Virus record (IMG/VR): IMGVR_UViG_3300013103_000064
Coordinates: 1 to 23,617 of that record
Reading direction: 5' to 3' (one strand)
Source of the DNA: a virus
DNA: 23,617 nt
The translations under genes were made by a program, and so were the position numbers. The notes beneath the pieces were generated by a model. That model ran no database searches. It was not told the origin of the DNA and saw only the letters and a program-made list of their open reading frames with translations. This document shows, piece after piece, positions 12,357 through 19,024 of the stretch (the stretch's first letter is position 1; the number at the start of each line of letters is the position of its first letter).

Positions 12357-14318
12357 ATGTATAAACTTAGTGCTAGTAATAGTAAAAACGGTGCCAAAGG
12401 TTATTACAAAGACTTTGAACCTGTAGAAATTAAGAACCTAAAAGAATTAGGTAAACTAATGACCACACATTCACTGACACCACAGCTCTTCGGTAAAAAG
12501 AAGACTGCTACCAGAAACGGCGAAAAGTGTAATTATAGAAAAGCCATTGATAACATCAAGGGTCACGGTCAAGTTGTATTTTTTGACATAGACAATAAGG
12601 TAAAATTATTTGACGAAACTGGTAAGATGGTTGACGAACGATGTAGCCCTACCCCAGTAACACAGAAACAAATTGAAGATAGATTTAAAGAGTTAGGTTG
12701 GGGCTGTGTCATAACACCGTCTAGGTCGTCAACACCTGAATGGCCAAAGTTTCACATCGGGGCGCTAACGGTTAAGATAGTCCCATCGCATGAAAAGTAC
12801 AAAGAGCAGTATATCATATTAGAGATGAAATTAAAGTTAGATATTGATGTTGTTATGCGCTCATCTGTGCAGAACATGACGCCGTGTTTAGGATGTAAAG
12901 TATTGAGTATTGTTGAAGGTAAAAATATCCCTATGCACAGACTCAGTTTTGAAGAGTTACGCGGTGATACTAGACTGACGAAAGCTAGTGTAAGTGTGTA
13001 CGATAAGAAAAAACATAACCTACATCTTGAGGGTGGTGAAGAGGAGTCAGTATCTAAAAAAGCCATCATCAAGTTAGCTGAGGCTGAGGACGGCAAAACG
13101 TTGAGATGTGGATGTCACAATAGCCAGTCTCACGGTAACAATGACAGCGGTGCAATTTGTCAAGTTAACCCCGATAAGTCGGTTCATTATTATTGCGCTG
13201 GCTGTGATGAGACAATATGGTTACGAGGTGCTGAGTCAGAGCTAGTGTTACGAGGCGGTAAGAAGTTGAAGCCTACGAAGGTTGAGCCTACAATAAAGAA
13301 AAAAGTTGCCAATGCTGGTTGGGAGAAGGTGTTCAATGACTCATCTTTAACCAAAGCAAAACGCCAGGCTAGACGTGACCAAACATTCATAAGCATGTTC
13401 GGTAGTGAGATGGTAACGATACTATTCGGTACAGCAGGTTCGTTCAAAACTACAATACTTGCATACGAAGCGATTGAGGCTCTTAAAGTGGAACCTAAGC
13501 TTAGGGTATTCCTTTGGTCGTTTGATGCTACTCACAGCCACGAGAACGCTATCAGTGACCTAGCTGAGCGTAGCGGTGTTTCGGATAGGTTCAAGTTATG
13601 GGACAGCCCAACTACTGATGACTATAACGAGCTAGTGGATGGGGTGCTTGAAGATGAGGCGGATATGAAAGACACACTGTTTATCATCGATACATATAAG
13701 CACGTTACAGCTAATATCAATAATAAGCAAGATAACTTAATAGCATTAAGTCGCATGAAGAGATTAAGTAAATTAGGTTGTACAGTGGTTGCACTAGCTC
13801 ACACTAACAAAGATAAAGACCAGAACAGTGGTACTGCTGAGGTTGAGCAAGATGCAGACGCATTAGTCAAAATCGAAGCTATTGAGAGTATTGACGGTTC
13901 AACTGTTACGATACGTAAGTTCGGACGTGTGAGATATGATTTTGCTGACCGCTCATACATGGTTAAGAAGCCTACAAATGGGAACGGATACTATGACATC
14001 ATGGAGAATATCGAGCGCCTTGATGATGTGGTTAACATTGAGTCAACTACTAAAAAAGCTAAACAACGTGAAGGTCGTGAGGAACGCATTAAAATATTAC
14101 TCAATATCATGGTGGGTGGTGCCGTAACTCGTAAGGAAATATTAGAGGAGTTGCATGCTAGGAGTGATGCGGGCGTGATGTCACTAACTACGAATAACGC
14201 GGATAAGTACCTGAACGAGCATGATGGTGAGTTGTGGACGATGACCCAGGACAGCTCTAATCACAATGCCAAGAGCTACGAGGTCACTGCTTGGGCTAAA
14301 GTGGCATATAAGATTTAG
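12357..14318 (+). CDS. Primase-helicase (AEP/PrimPol-like primase fused to RecA-like helicase)
   Basis: A 653-residue replication protein. The N-terminal part resembles an archaeo-eukaryotic primase: VVFFDIDN with the D-x-D pair (D77, D79) and SRSSTPEWPKFH (122-133) with the conserved His. A zinc-binding region follows (C251, C253, C268, C280, C283). The C-terminal part is a RecA/RepA-like ATPase: Walker A GTAGSFKTT (358-366), Walker B LFIIDT (441-446) and VVALAHTNKDKD (477-488). The last ~90 residues look like a winged helix. It should prime and unwind DNA at the fork, replacing a T7 gp4-type protein. It starts 3 nt after the antirepressor-like gene stops, and a G-run/C-run region follows it. 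Confidence 0.88.
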   Translation: MYKLSASNSKNGAKGYYKDFEPVEIKNLKELGKLMTTHSLTPQLFGKKKTATRNGEKCNYRKAIDNIKGHGQVVFFDIDNKVKLFDETGKMVDERCSPTPVTQKQIEDRFKELGWGCVITPSRSSTPEWPKFHIGALTVKIVPSHEKYKEQYIILEMKLKLDIDVVMRSSVQNMTPCLGCKVLSIVEGKNIPMHRLSFEELRGDTRLTKASVSVYDKKKHNLHLEGGEEESVSKKAIIKLAEAEDGKTLRCGCHNSQSHGNNDSGAICQVNPDKSVHYYCAGCDETIWLRGAESELVLRGGKKLKPTKVEPTIKKKVANAGWEKVFNDSSLTKAKRQARRDQTFISMFGSEMVTILFGTAGSFKTTILAYEAIEALKVEPKLRVFLWSFDATHSHENAISDLAERSGVSDRFKLWDSPTTDDYNELVDGVLEDEADMKDTLFIIDTYKHVTANINNKQDNLIALSRMKRLSKLGCTVVALAHTNKDKDQNSGTAEVEQDADALVKIEAIESIDGSTVTIRKFGRVRYDFADRSYMVKKPTNGNGYYDIMENIERLDDVVNIESTTKKAKQREGREERIKILLNIMVGGAVTRKEILEELHARSDAGVMSLTTNNADKYLNEHDGELWTMTQDSSNHNAKSYEVTAWAKVAYKI

Positions 14319-14319
14319 T

Positions 14320-14428
14320 GTTCCCCCCTATGTTTCGGGGGGGCACATTAGGGGGGACAACGGGGGAAACGGCTAGTAGGTTCCCCCCACACAAATCCCC
14401 TTGAGACAGTAGTTTCCCCCCTTTCCCC
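14320..14428. repeat. G-run/C-run region with inverted and direct repeats
   Basis: Right after the primase-helicase stop there are three C-runs in related contexts (GTTCCCCCC at 14320-14328, GTTCCCCCC at 14380-14388, GTTTCCCCCC at 14412-14421) and G-runs of 7, 6 and 5 at 14337-14343, 14351-14356 and 14362-14366. GGGGGAAAC (14362-14370) is the exact complement of GTTTCCCCC (14412-14420). The + strand G-runs fit a G-quadruplex pattern with loops of 1, 7 and 5 nt. Candidate origin, terminator or protein-binding array; no gene fits here. Confidence 0.6.
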
Positions 14429-14440
14429 TCTATACCTACC

Positions 14441-14460
14441 CCTCGTGCGTACGCGTGAGG
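14441..14460. repeat. Hairpin centred on GCGTACGC
   Basis: CCTC-GT-GCGTACGC-GT-GAGG: the perfect 8-nt palindrome GCGTACGC flanked by CCTC/GAGG arms. In RNA the GT pairs would be G-U wobbles. It lies between the G/C-run region and the terminase promoter. Function unknown. Confidence 0.4.
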
Positions 14461-14540
14461 CCTTAGTAGCTAGGAAACGCTTAGTTCCAGGAGGGGCTTA
14501 GTTGCTGATGTGGCCCTGGTGATGCTCTTAATTATACTTA

Positions 14541-14549
14541 TGATATAAT
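14541..14549 (+). promoter_or_regulatory. Extended -10 promoter before the terminase genes
   Basis: TGATATAAT is an extended -10 element (TGn-TATAAT) about 30 bp before the small terminase ATG. No good -35 is present at 16-18 bp, as is usual for extended -10 promoters. Confidence 0.65.
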
Positions 14550-14581
14550 GCGACCTATGATACCAACATAGGAGGAACATC

Positions 14582-15010
14582 ATGGCTAAGAAACTAAAAC
14601 CCCAACATGAGCGCTTCTGCCAGCTCGTTGCCAAAGGTGGCATGACGTTAGCAGAAGCTTACACGGCTTGTGGCTATGCGCCAAAGAAAGCTAAGGACCA
14701 GGCTAGTCGCTTGCATCGTCGAGATAAGATACAAGAGCGCATCGCGGTTCTACAGCATAAGCACGCCCAAGTTACAACAACAGACGCCGAGTGGATACGC
14801 GACCAGCTCAAGATGGTTATTGCTAAAAGTGGTACCCATGAGGAGATAATGGTCAAGGGCCCAGATGGGGAGATGATAAGCACGGGTGAGTTCAAGTACG
14901 ACGCCCCTGGTGTTAACAAGGCCCTGGATACGCTGAACCGCATGAACGGTGGCTACGAGAAGGACAACACCCAGAAGTCGGGCAACATCAAGGTAAAGAT
15001 GGAGTTCTAG
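14582..15010 (+). CDS. Terminase small subunit
   Basis: A 142-residue DNA-recognition subunit of the packaging motor. The N-terminal helix-turn-helix region (LKPQHERFCQLVAKGGMTLAEAYTACGYAPKKA then ASRLHRRDKIQERIAVLQ) is the usual small-terminase pattern for recognising the packaging site. The C-terminal half is probably the oligomerisation and large-subunit contact region. AGGAGG lies 6 nt before the ATG, and an extended -10 promoter is just upstream. It is separated from the large subunit by a GIY-YIG-like gene. Codon use from here through the large terminase is clearly richer in G/C at third positions than in the later tail-protein genes. Confidence 0.88.
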   Translation: MAKKLKPQHERFCQLVAKGGMTLAEAYTACGYAPKKAKDQASRLHRRDKIQERIAVLQHKHAQVTTTDAEWIRDQLKMVIAKSGTHEEIMVKGPDGEMISTGEFKYDAPGVNKALDTLNRMNGGYEKDNTQKSGNIKVKMEF

Positions 15011-15018
15011 GAGCAACG

Positions 15019-15078
15019 CAAGGGGTTCACCCTTGTCTAGGTATGGGGTAGGGGTCGTTCGTGGCTTGTACCCCCATA
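15019..15078. repeat. Two inverted repeats between terS and the GIY-YIG gene
   Basis: CAAGGG-GTTCA-CCCTTG (15019-15035) is a perfect 6-bp stem, and TATGGGG (15042-15048) pairs with CCCCATA (15072-15078). They fill the 90-nt gap before the GIY-YIG gene. The second overlaps a 24-bp stretch (15056-15079) that is 22/24 identical to 2262-2285 in the VRR-NUC gene. Confidence 0.5.
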
Positions 15079-15100
15079 GAAATGATGCTGAGGAGGTATT

Positions 15101-15445
15101 ATGAGAGAGTGTTTCATTGAAGATGTGGGTCATCTGTACGTTATTGCTGATGGGAAGTACGGTAGCCCCTGGATTAAGGTTGGTCGTTCAACAAGACCCG
15201 CGAAGAGGCTCGTTGAGTATAACTCGTCGTTCCCTGAGGATAGACTAGAGTTCGCGCACCTATCGTGTGAGCTGTATAACTTGAGCGAGTGTGAGGCTAT
15301 GCTTATCGCTGGACTCAAGGACCTTAGGTCAGTCACGTTTGCTGAGGGTCGTAGAGAGTGGGTCAAACACCGCTATAGTAAAAGTGCGATGGTCGCTACC
15401 GTGAAGGGTATCATCGACACGTTGGAGAAGACTTATGCCCACTGA
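15101..15445 (+). CDS. GIY-YIG-type nuclease (T5orf172-like) between the terminase subunits
   Basis: A 114-residue protein with AGGAGG 5 nt before the ATG. GHLYVIADG (10-18) stands for the GIY strand, WIKVGRSTRPAKRLVEYN (24-41) for the YIG strand with its conserved Lys-Gly-Arg and following Arg, LSECEAMLIAGL (61-72) carries the catalytic-type Glu, and GRREWV (83-88) matches the T5orf172/MUG113 subgroup end motif. It is therefore a probable GIY-YIG nuclease without extra DNA-binding domains. Its last codons overlap the large terminase start by 11 nt. It may be a homing-type enzyme or a packaging-linked nuclease; HNH proteins next to terminases are known to assist packaging in other phages. Confidence 0.75.
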   Translation: MRECFIEDVGHLYVIADGKYGSPWIKVGRSTRPAKRLVEYNSSFPEDRLEFAHLSCELYNLSECEAMLIAGLKDLRSVTFAEGRREWVKHRYSKSAMVATVKGIIDTLEKTYAH

Positions 15446-16871
15446 CAAAGAGATACACTACAAGGCACCCGCCACATTAAGCAAGTTTCACCATGACACA
15501 TCACTGGTACGAACCATACTCGGACCCATAGGGAGCGGTAAGTCGGTTGGATGCTGTGCTGAGATAGTACGCATGGCCCAGGTGCAGAACCCTAACCCCG
15601 ATGGGATACGATACACGCGGTTCGCAATCATACGTAACACCATCAAAGAGCTTAAGGATACGACCATCAAGACGTGGCTCGACTGGTACGGTGACCTGGG
15701 TGAGATGCGATGGACCGACCTCAACTTCCACCTACGCTTTGGTGACGTGGACTGCGAGATACTGTTCCGTGGTATGGACCGACCCGACCAGGTGAAGAGT
15801 CTGCTATCACTGGAGCTAACAGGTGCCTTCATCAACGAGGCCAAAGAGATACAGCCAGAGATTATACAGGCGGTCATCTCAAGGCTCGGACGTTACCCAG
15901 CACGTAAGGATGGCGTGGGGTGCACATACCCTAGCCTCATCATGGATAGCAACTTTCCGAGTGAGGACAGCTTCATATACACGATGTTCGAGGAGCTCAA
16001 GCCCCAGGGGTGGAAGCTATGGAAGCAACCTGGAGGACTGAGCCCACTGGCCGAGAATACCCAGAACCTACCCGAGACATACTACACGACCCAGATGAGC
16101 GGTAAGGAAGAGAACTGGCTACGTGTCTATCGTGACGCGCAGTATGGGTTCGTGATGGATGGTAAGGCCGTGTGGCCCGAGTACCTGGAGTCGACGCACT
16201 TATACGAAGGTGAGTGGAAGCCCAACATCAACAGACCTATACTCATCGGGATGGACTTTGGACGTACGCCTGTGGCCGTGTTAGCGCAGAAGGATATACT
16301 CGGTCGCTGGATGGTCTTCGATGAGCTCCAGTGCTGGGACATGGGGGCTGAGCAGTTCGGTAAGTTGCTGTATGATAAGCTAGTGACTGAGTACCCAGGG
16401 TTCAAGGTTAAGGGGTGGGGTGACCCAGCGGGTGATGACCGTACCCAGGTCGATGACCGTACGCCGATACAGATGATTAACAAGGCGGGCGTGAAGCTTG
16501 TACCAGGGCCGACCCAGGACCCATTCGTGCGTATCGAGTCAGTGCGTGCACCACTCATGCGGATGTACGACGGTAAGCCAGCGTTCCAACTCACGCCTAA
16601 GTGTAAGACGTTACGTAAGGCCCTGGGTGGCGGGTATCAATACAAACGGATGCAAGTGGCGGGTCAAGCTCGCTACAGTGAGAAGCCCGATAAGAACGAA
16701 TACTCTCACGTGTCCGATGCGTGTCAGTATCTGATGACGGGTGGTGGTGAGGCTACAGGCCTGGTGCGCACCCCTAACAGTGAGTTCAACAGGATGGCAG
16801 AACAGGTCCAGACTAAGTTCGACCCGAGAGGTGGTGACGATGACTGGAGCCCGTACGATAGTGACCGCTGA
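15435..16871 (+). CDS. Terminase large subunit
   Basis: The 478-residue packaging motor ATPase and nuclease. Walker A is GPIGSGKS (30-37), and the Walker B/catalytic Glu region is GAFINEAKEI (130-139). The RNase H-like nuclease domain has MDFGRT (D274), GDPAGDD (329-335) and SHVSDACQYL (D428), the three acidic positions that bind metal. The C-terminus is acidic (FDPRGGDDDWSPYDSDR). GGAG lies 8 nt before the ATG, which is inside the end of the GIY-YIG gene. The TGA stop is the 3-nt centre of dispersed palindrome copy 5. It should translocate DNA through the portal encoded at 21430-23031. Confidence 0.95.
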   Translation: MPTDKEIHYKAPATLSKFHHDTSLVRTILGPIGSGKSVGCCAEIVRMAQVQNPNPDGIRYTRFAIIRNTIKELKDTTIKTWLDWYGDLGEMRWTDLNFHLRFGDVDCEILFRGMDRPDQVKSLLSLELTGAFINEAKEIQPEIIQAVISRLGRYPARKDGVGCTYPSLIMDSNFPSEDSFIYTMFEELKPQGWKLWKQPGGLSPLAENTQNLPETYYTTQMSGKEENWLRVYRDAQYGFVMDGKAVWPEYLESTHLYEGEWKPNINRPILIGMDFGRTPVAVLAQKDILGRWMVFDELQCWDMGAEQFGKLLYDKLVTEYPGFKVKGWGDPAGDDRTQVDDRTPIQMINKAGVKLVPGPTQDPFVRIESVRAPLMRMYDGKPAFQLTPKCKTLRKALGGGYQYKRMQVAGQARYSEKPDKNEYSHVSDACQYLMTGGGEATGLVRTPNSEFNRMAEQVQTKFDPRGGDDDWSPYDSDR

Positions 16872-16878
16872 GCGGTCA
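16862..16878. repeat. Dispersed palindrome, copy 5
   Basis: TGACCGCTGAGCGGTCA: perfect 7-nt arms. The TGA at its centre is the stop codon of the large terminase, and a promoter follows 35 bp later. Confidence 0.85.
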
Positions 16879-16912
16879 GTCAGTAGCTTACATCCCGCTC
16901 TTAGGAGCAGTG

Positions 16913-16921
16913 TGGTATAAT
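16913..16921 (+). promoter_or_regulatory. Extended -10 promoter for the virion-protein operon
   Basis: TGGTATAAT (TGn-TATAAT) lies between palindrome copy 5 and the ATG at 16951. No -35 at standard spacing. It has the same design as the terminase promoter. Confidence 0.6.
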
Positions 16922-16950
16922 TACGAAGTAATTTTGATTAAGGAGATACA

Positions 16951-17181
16951 ATGGGATTGTTTTTCAATCGTAACGAACCAGACTACAGTGCACAACGAAC
17001 ACAGGGTAAAGCCCTAGTGGATAGAGCTAAAGGTAGAGCCCAAGATGATGAGGATGAGTATAGTGCTCTCAAGGCCAAACAACAGGCCGATACGGAGGCG
17101 TTAAAGAGACGCTCAACAACTATGAGTGGCGGTGGTAGAACTGGCCTCATGTACGGTGGTAACGCCAAGGGAGTAGCGTAA
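16951..17181 (+). CDS. Small virion-associated protein, tentative
   Basis: A 76-residue protein with AAGGAG 5 nt before the ATG and a TAATG overlap with the next gene. It is charged and helical for residues 10-55 (ALVDRAKGRAQDDEDEYSAL) and ends in a Gly-rich, basic stretch (STTMSGGGRTGLMYGGNAKG). T7-type phages carry small proteins with comparable Ser/Gly-rich ends (such as gp7.3), thought to ride in the virion. That comparison is by style only, so the call is tentative. Confidence 0.6.
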   Translation: MGLFFNRNEPDYSAQRTQGKALVDRAKGRAQDDEDEYSALKAKQQADTEALKRRSTTMSGGGRTGLMYGGNAKGVA

Positions 17182-17576
17182 TGAGTAAAGCGCAGATGAC
17201 GAAGCTAGCTGAGAACATCTTAGCACGTCGTAAGAACAGTAACTTTAGAGCTGATACAACAGAGCCAGCGGTACCTAGTGCAGTAGCTCAGTATGACGAA
17301 GAGACTGCACGTATACAAGCACGTCGTGGTGTCAGGGCTGAGGCTAAGGCGATTGTTGATGCACCAGTGGATGACTTTGGTGTTGATGCACCAGTAGATG
17401 AGCATGATGATGCTGAGGTCCCTGGTGCAGTGATACCAGCGCCTATTCAGTACCATGAGATGACTAAACAAGACTTGCGCATCGAGTGTGACAAGTTAGG
17501 TATCGACTACAAGAAGAAAGATACTAATGAGAAACTTATAAACAAACTAACAGGGGGCCAAGATGGCAACGCTTAA
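17181..17576 (+). CDS. Protein with C-terminal HeH/SAP-like domain
   Basis: 131 residues, with AGGGAG before the ATG. The N-terminal half is helical and basic (MSKAQMTKLAENILARRKNS). The middle is Asp/Val/Pro-rich and includes DAPVDDFGVDAPVDEHDDAE, a short internal repeat of DAPVD. The C-terminus (MTKQDLRIECDKLGIDYKKK then TNEKLINKLTGG) fits the HeH/LEM- or SAP-like helix-extended loop-helix fold that binds DNA in Rho N-terminal and phage structural proteins. It may contact DNA in the head; this is inferred. It overlaps the next gene by 14 nt. Confidence 0.65.
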   Translation: MSKAQMTKLAENILARRKNSNFRADTTEPAVPSAVAQYDEETARIQARRGVRAEAKAIVDAPVDDFGVDAPVDEHDDAEVPGAVIPAPIQYHEMTKQDLRIECDKLGIDYKKKDTNEKLINKLTGGQDGNA

Positions 17577-17793
17577 TAATCCGATATTTCCAATACACAA
17601 TGAGACTTTCGTAGGTACTGCAACAGATGTAGTTCCTGGTAACTATGGTGCGTTGCACTGTGAGGAACCTGGTACAGTAACAGTTACGACGCCAAACGGC
17701 TCAAGTAAAGTATTACTGGTGTCTGGTGGTGATGATATTAACGTGGCGGGTTGCTTAGCTGTAACATCCACTGCGAGAGTTTGGATAAGCTAG
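17563..17793 (+). CDS. Small beta-rich structural protein, unknown
   Basis: A 76-residue protein with AGGGGG before the ATG. It has alternating strands (ETFVGTATDVV, GTVTVTTPNGSSKVLLVSG, CLAVTSTARVWIS), compatible with a small beta-barrel or head decoration-like fold. It lies in the virion-protein operon and its stop touches the ATG of the next gene. No specific family recognised. Confidence 0.65.
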   Translation: MATLNNPIFPIHNETFVGTATDVVPGNYGALHCEEPGTVTVTTPNGSSKVLLVSGGDDINVAGCLAVTSTARVWIS

Positions 17794-18345
17794 ATGCTGT
17801 CTATGTTTAGCCTGGGAGGGGGTGCTGGCGGTGCGTCACGCCCCTTCAACGGTGGATTGTTTGTCAATGGTGGCTTTGAAGACGGTATAGCTAGTTGGAA
17901 ACTCTATCCTACTAATGGTAGCTGGACTGCTACTCCTGGTGAAGATACTGCTGAGAATATTCCGAACACTGTTGGTACACACTTCTATCAAGATTTTACC
18001 TTAGTGGCTGGTGAGTCGTACATGCTTAGTGCTGACCAGATTAGTGGAGATGGTACAGTCACATACTGTATCAACACTGCTGATAGTGGCATAGCCATAG
18101 CTGATGGTCCGACTGTCTTTGTTGGTACGTCTGCTCCAGAGAGTATAGGTGTGACTATGAGTATTGCTGGTACAACTCCAGCGGTTGTAGATAATTTACG
18201 CCTTATGCGCATACCAGACCCAGTGGTAGACTTTACAGCTACACCAGACCCACTCTTAATTGAGTATGTGCCTATCGTTAATGGAGTGACGTATGAGGGT
18301 TCTATGGTCGAATATAACAATGAGGTGGTCACTTATGTTCCCTAG
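17794..18345 (+). CDS. CBM-like beta-sandwich protein, probable virion adhesin
   Basis: 183 residues; the ATG directly follows the previous stop (TAGATG), and the ribosome site is weak, so translation is probably coupled. After a Gly-rich start, FVNGGFEDGIASWKLYPTN is the typical opening of carbohydrate-binding-module-like jelly rolls, and DNLRLMRI resembles their last strand. The C-terminal part (VDFTATPDPLLIEYVPIVNG) is a second beta region. It may bind host or environmental glycans. The gene ends in EVVTYVP, encoded by the first of three repeated gene junctions, which overlaps the next start. Confidence 0.6.
   Translation: MLSMFSLGGGAGGASRPFNGGLFVNGGFEDGIASWKLYPTNGSWTATPGEDTAENIPNTVGTHFYQDFTLVAGESYMLSADQISGDGTVTYCINTADSGIAIADGPTVFVGTSAPESIGVTMSIAGTTPAVVDNLRLMRIPDPVVDFTATPDPLLIEYVPIVNGVTYEGSMVEYNNEVVTYVP
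18322..18337 (+). repeat. Repeated gene junction, copy 1
   Basis: GAGGTGGTCACTTATG: codes EVVTY at the end of one gene while providing the ribosome site and ATG of the next. Related to copies at 18488 and 18660. Confidence 0.6.
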
Positions 18346-18514
18346 CCTCTCTTATAGGAGTCGTGAAAGCTTTCTCCACAGACCATCCGTTTTTGAATCT
18401 TTAAGCAAGAGTATGTGGTTTAATCTCAAGGAGTTCAGCCCATTGGCTGATGTTAAACGTATATCCATTGTATGTAATAACTTAAGAGAGGTAGTGACTT
18501 ATGATAACAACTAA
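18335..18514 (+). CDS. Small protein of unknown function (59 aa)
   Basis: 59 residues starting at MFPSLSYRSRESFLHRPSVF; this ATG has GAGGTGG 6 nt upstream, better than an ATG 42 nt earlier. The product is basic and mixed (WFNLKEFSPLADVKRISIVC) and ends EVVTYDNN. It starts within repeated junction copy 1 and ends within copy 2, so the gene is bounded by related sequences. No family recognised; it may be an inserted or duplicated cassette. Confidence 0.5.
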   Translation: MFPSLSYRSRESFLHRPSVFESLSKSMWFNLKEFSPLADVKRISIVCNNLREVVTYDNN

Positions 18515-18515
18515 T
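18488..18515 (+). repeat. Repeated gene junction, copy 2
   Basis: GAGGTAGTGACTTATG followed by ATAACAACTAAT. It codes EVVTYDNN-stop in one frame and MITTN in the next. Its last 17 bases (18499-18515) are identical to 18671-18687. Confidence 0.75.
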
Positions 18516-18686
18516 GAAACATTGACTGTTCACTTAGAGAGAGGTTATGAAGATATTAAACTTCTCAAAGAGATAGAGAGTCTTATAGGTTCAACTTGTA
18601 ATTTACAAAATGCCGAGAAGTATCCAATGCTCACGCAATTAAAGCAAAAGCTAAAAAGTGAGGTATCAGTTTATGATAACAACTAA
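18501..18686 (+). CDS. Small helical protein of unknown function (61 aa)
   Basis: 61 residues starting MITTNETLTVHLERGYEDIK, with GAGAGG about 9 nt upstream. It is mostly helical with Lys/Glu/Leu (LLKEIESLIG, YPMLTQLKQKLKSEV) and ends EVSVYDNN. Start and end both lie in copies of the repeated junction. Its first nine residues match those of the next protein (MITTN-x-TLT), although the rest differs, which suggests new sequence inserted between duplicated boundaries. Function unknown. Confidence 0.55.
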   Translation: MITTNETLTVHLERGYEDIKLLKEIESLIGSTCNLQNAEKYPMLTQLKQKLKSEVSVYDNN

Positions 18687-18687
18687 T
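18660..18687 (+). repeat. Repeated gene junction, copy 3
   Basis: GAGGTATCAGTTTATG followed by ATAACAACTAAT; codes EVSVYDNN-stop and the next MITTN. It shares its last 17 bases exactly with copy 2. Confidence 0.75.
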
Positions 18688-19023
18688 TTAACATTAACCA
18701 ATGGAGCGACTTCGGAAACTCCAGTAATAGTAACAGGTATAACATTTGAGGTCGATAGCAAACTCTCTGTTAATCCAGCCACTACATTTCCATTCACTGT
18801 TGCAATAGATTCATCTGTTGTGGTAGGTATAGACTTTGATGAGGCTATTAACACTGGTGACTATACTGAAAACTTAACTGTCAATACTCTTGGTGGTAGA
18901 CATGACATAGTTCATTCTGTTACTATTGATGATTCGACAGCTGGAGCTAATGTTCTAATAAGCACGACAGGCAATAGGCTTGTGAGCAATACAGGTAATC
19001 CAATTACCTCAACAGGAGAATAA
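18673..19023 (+). CDS. Beta-rich adhesin or structural protein (116 aa)
   Basis: 116 residues from MITTNLTLTNGATSETPVIV. This ATG is preceded by a GAGGT site and is parallel to the start of the previous gene; an ATG 15 nt earlier is less well placed. The protein is Thr/Val/Asn-rich with alternating strands (ITFEVDSKLSV, FTVAIDSSVVVGIDF, YTENLTVNTLGG), like an Ig-like or fibre beta-domain, and a Ser/Thr/Gly-rich tail. It lies directly before the tailspike gene (1-nt gap) and may be a partner or accessory virion protein. Confidence 0.6.
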   Translation: MITTNLTLTNGATSETPVIVTGITFEVDSKLSVNPATTFPFTVAIDSSVVVGIDFDEAINTGDYTENLTVNTLGGRHDIVHSVTIDDSTAGANVLISTTGNRLVSNTGNPITSTGE

Positions 19024-19024
19024 A

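Noticed and set aside
13930-13965. Extra copy of the dispersed palindrome (TGACCGCTCA near 13945)
   Set aside because: Only the left arm matches; no complementary right arm follows, and it codes the primase-helicase.
16127-16594. Leftward 155-codon frame inside the large terminase
   Set aside because: Antisense to well-conserved terminase motifs, Ser/Pro/Cys-rich, no start signal.
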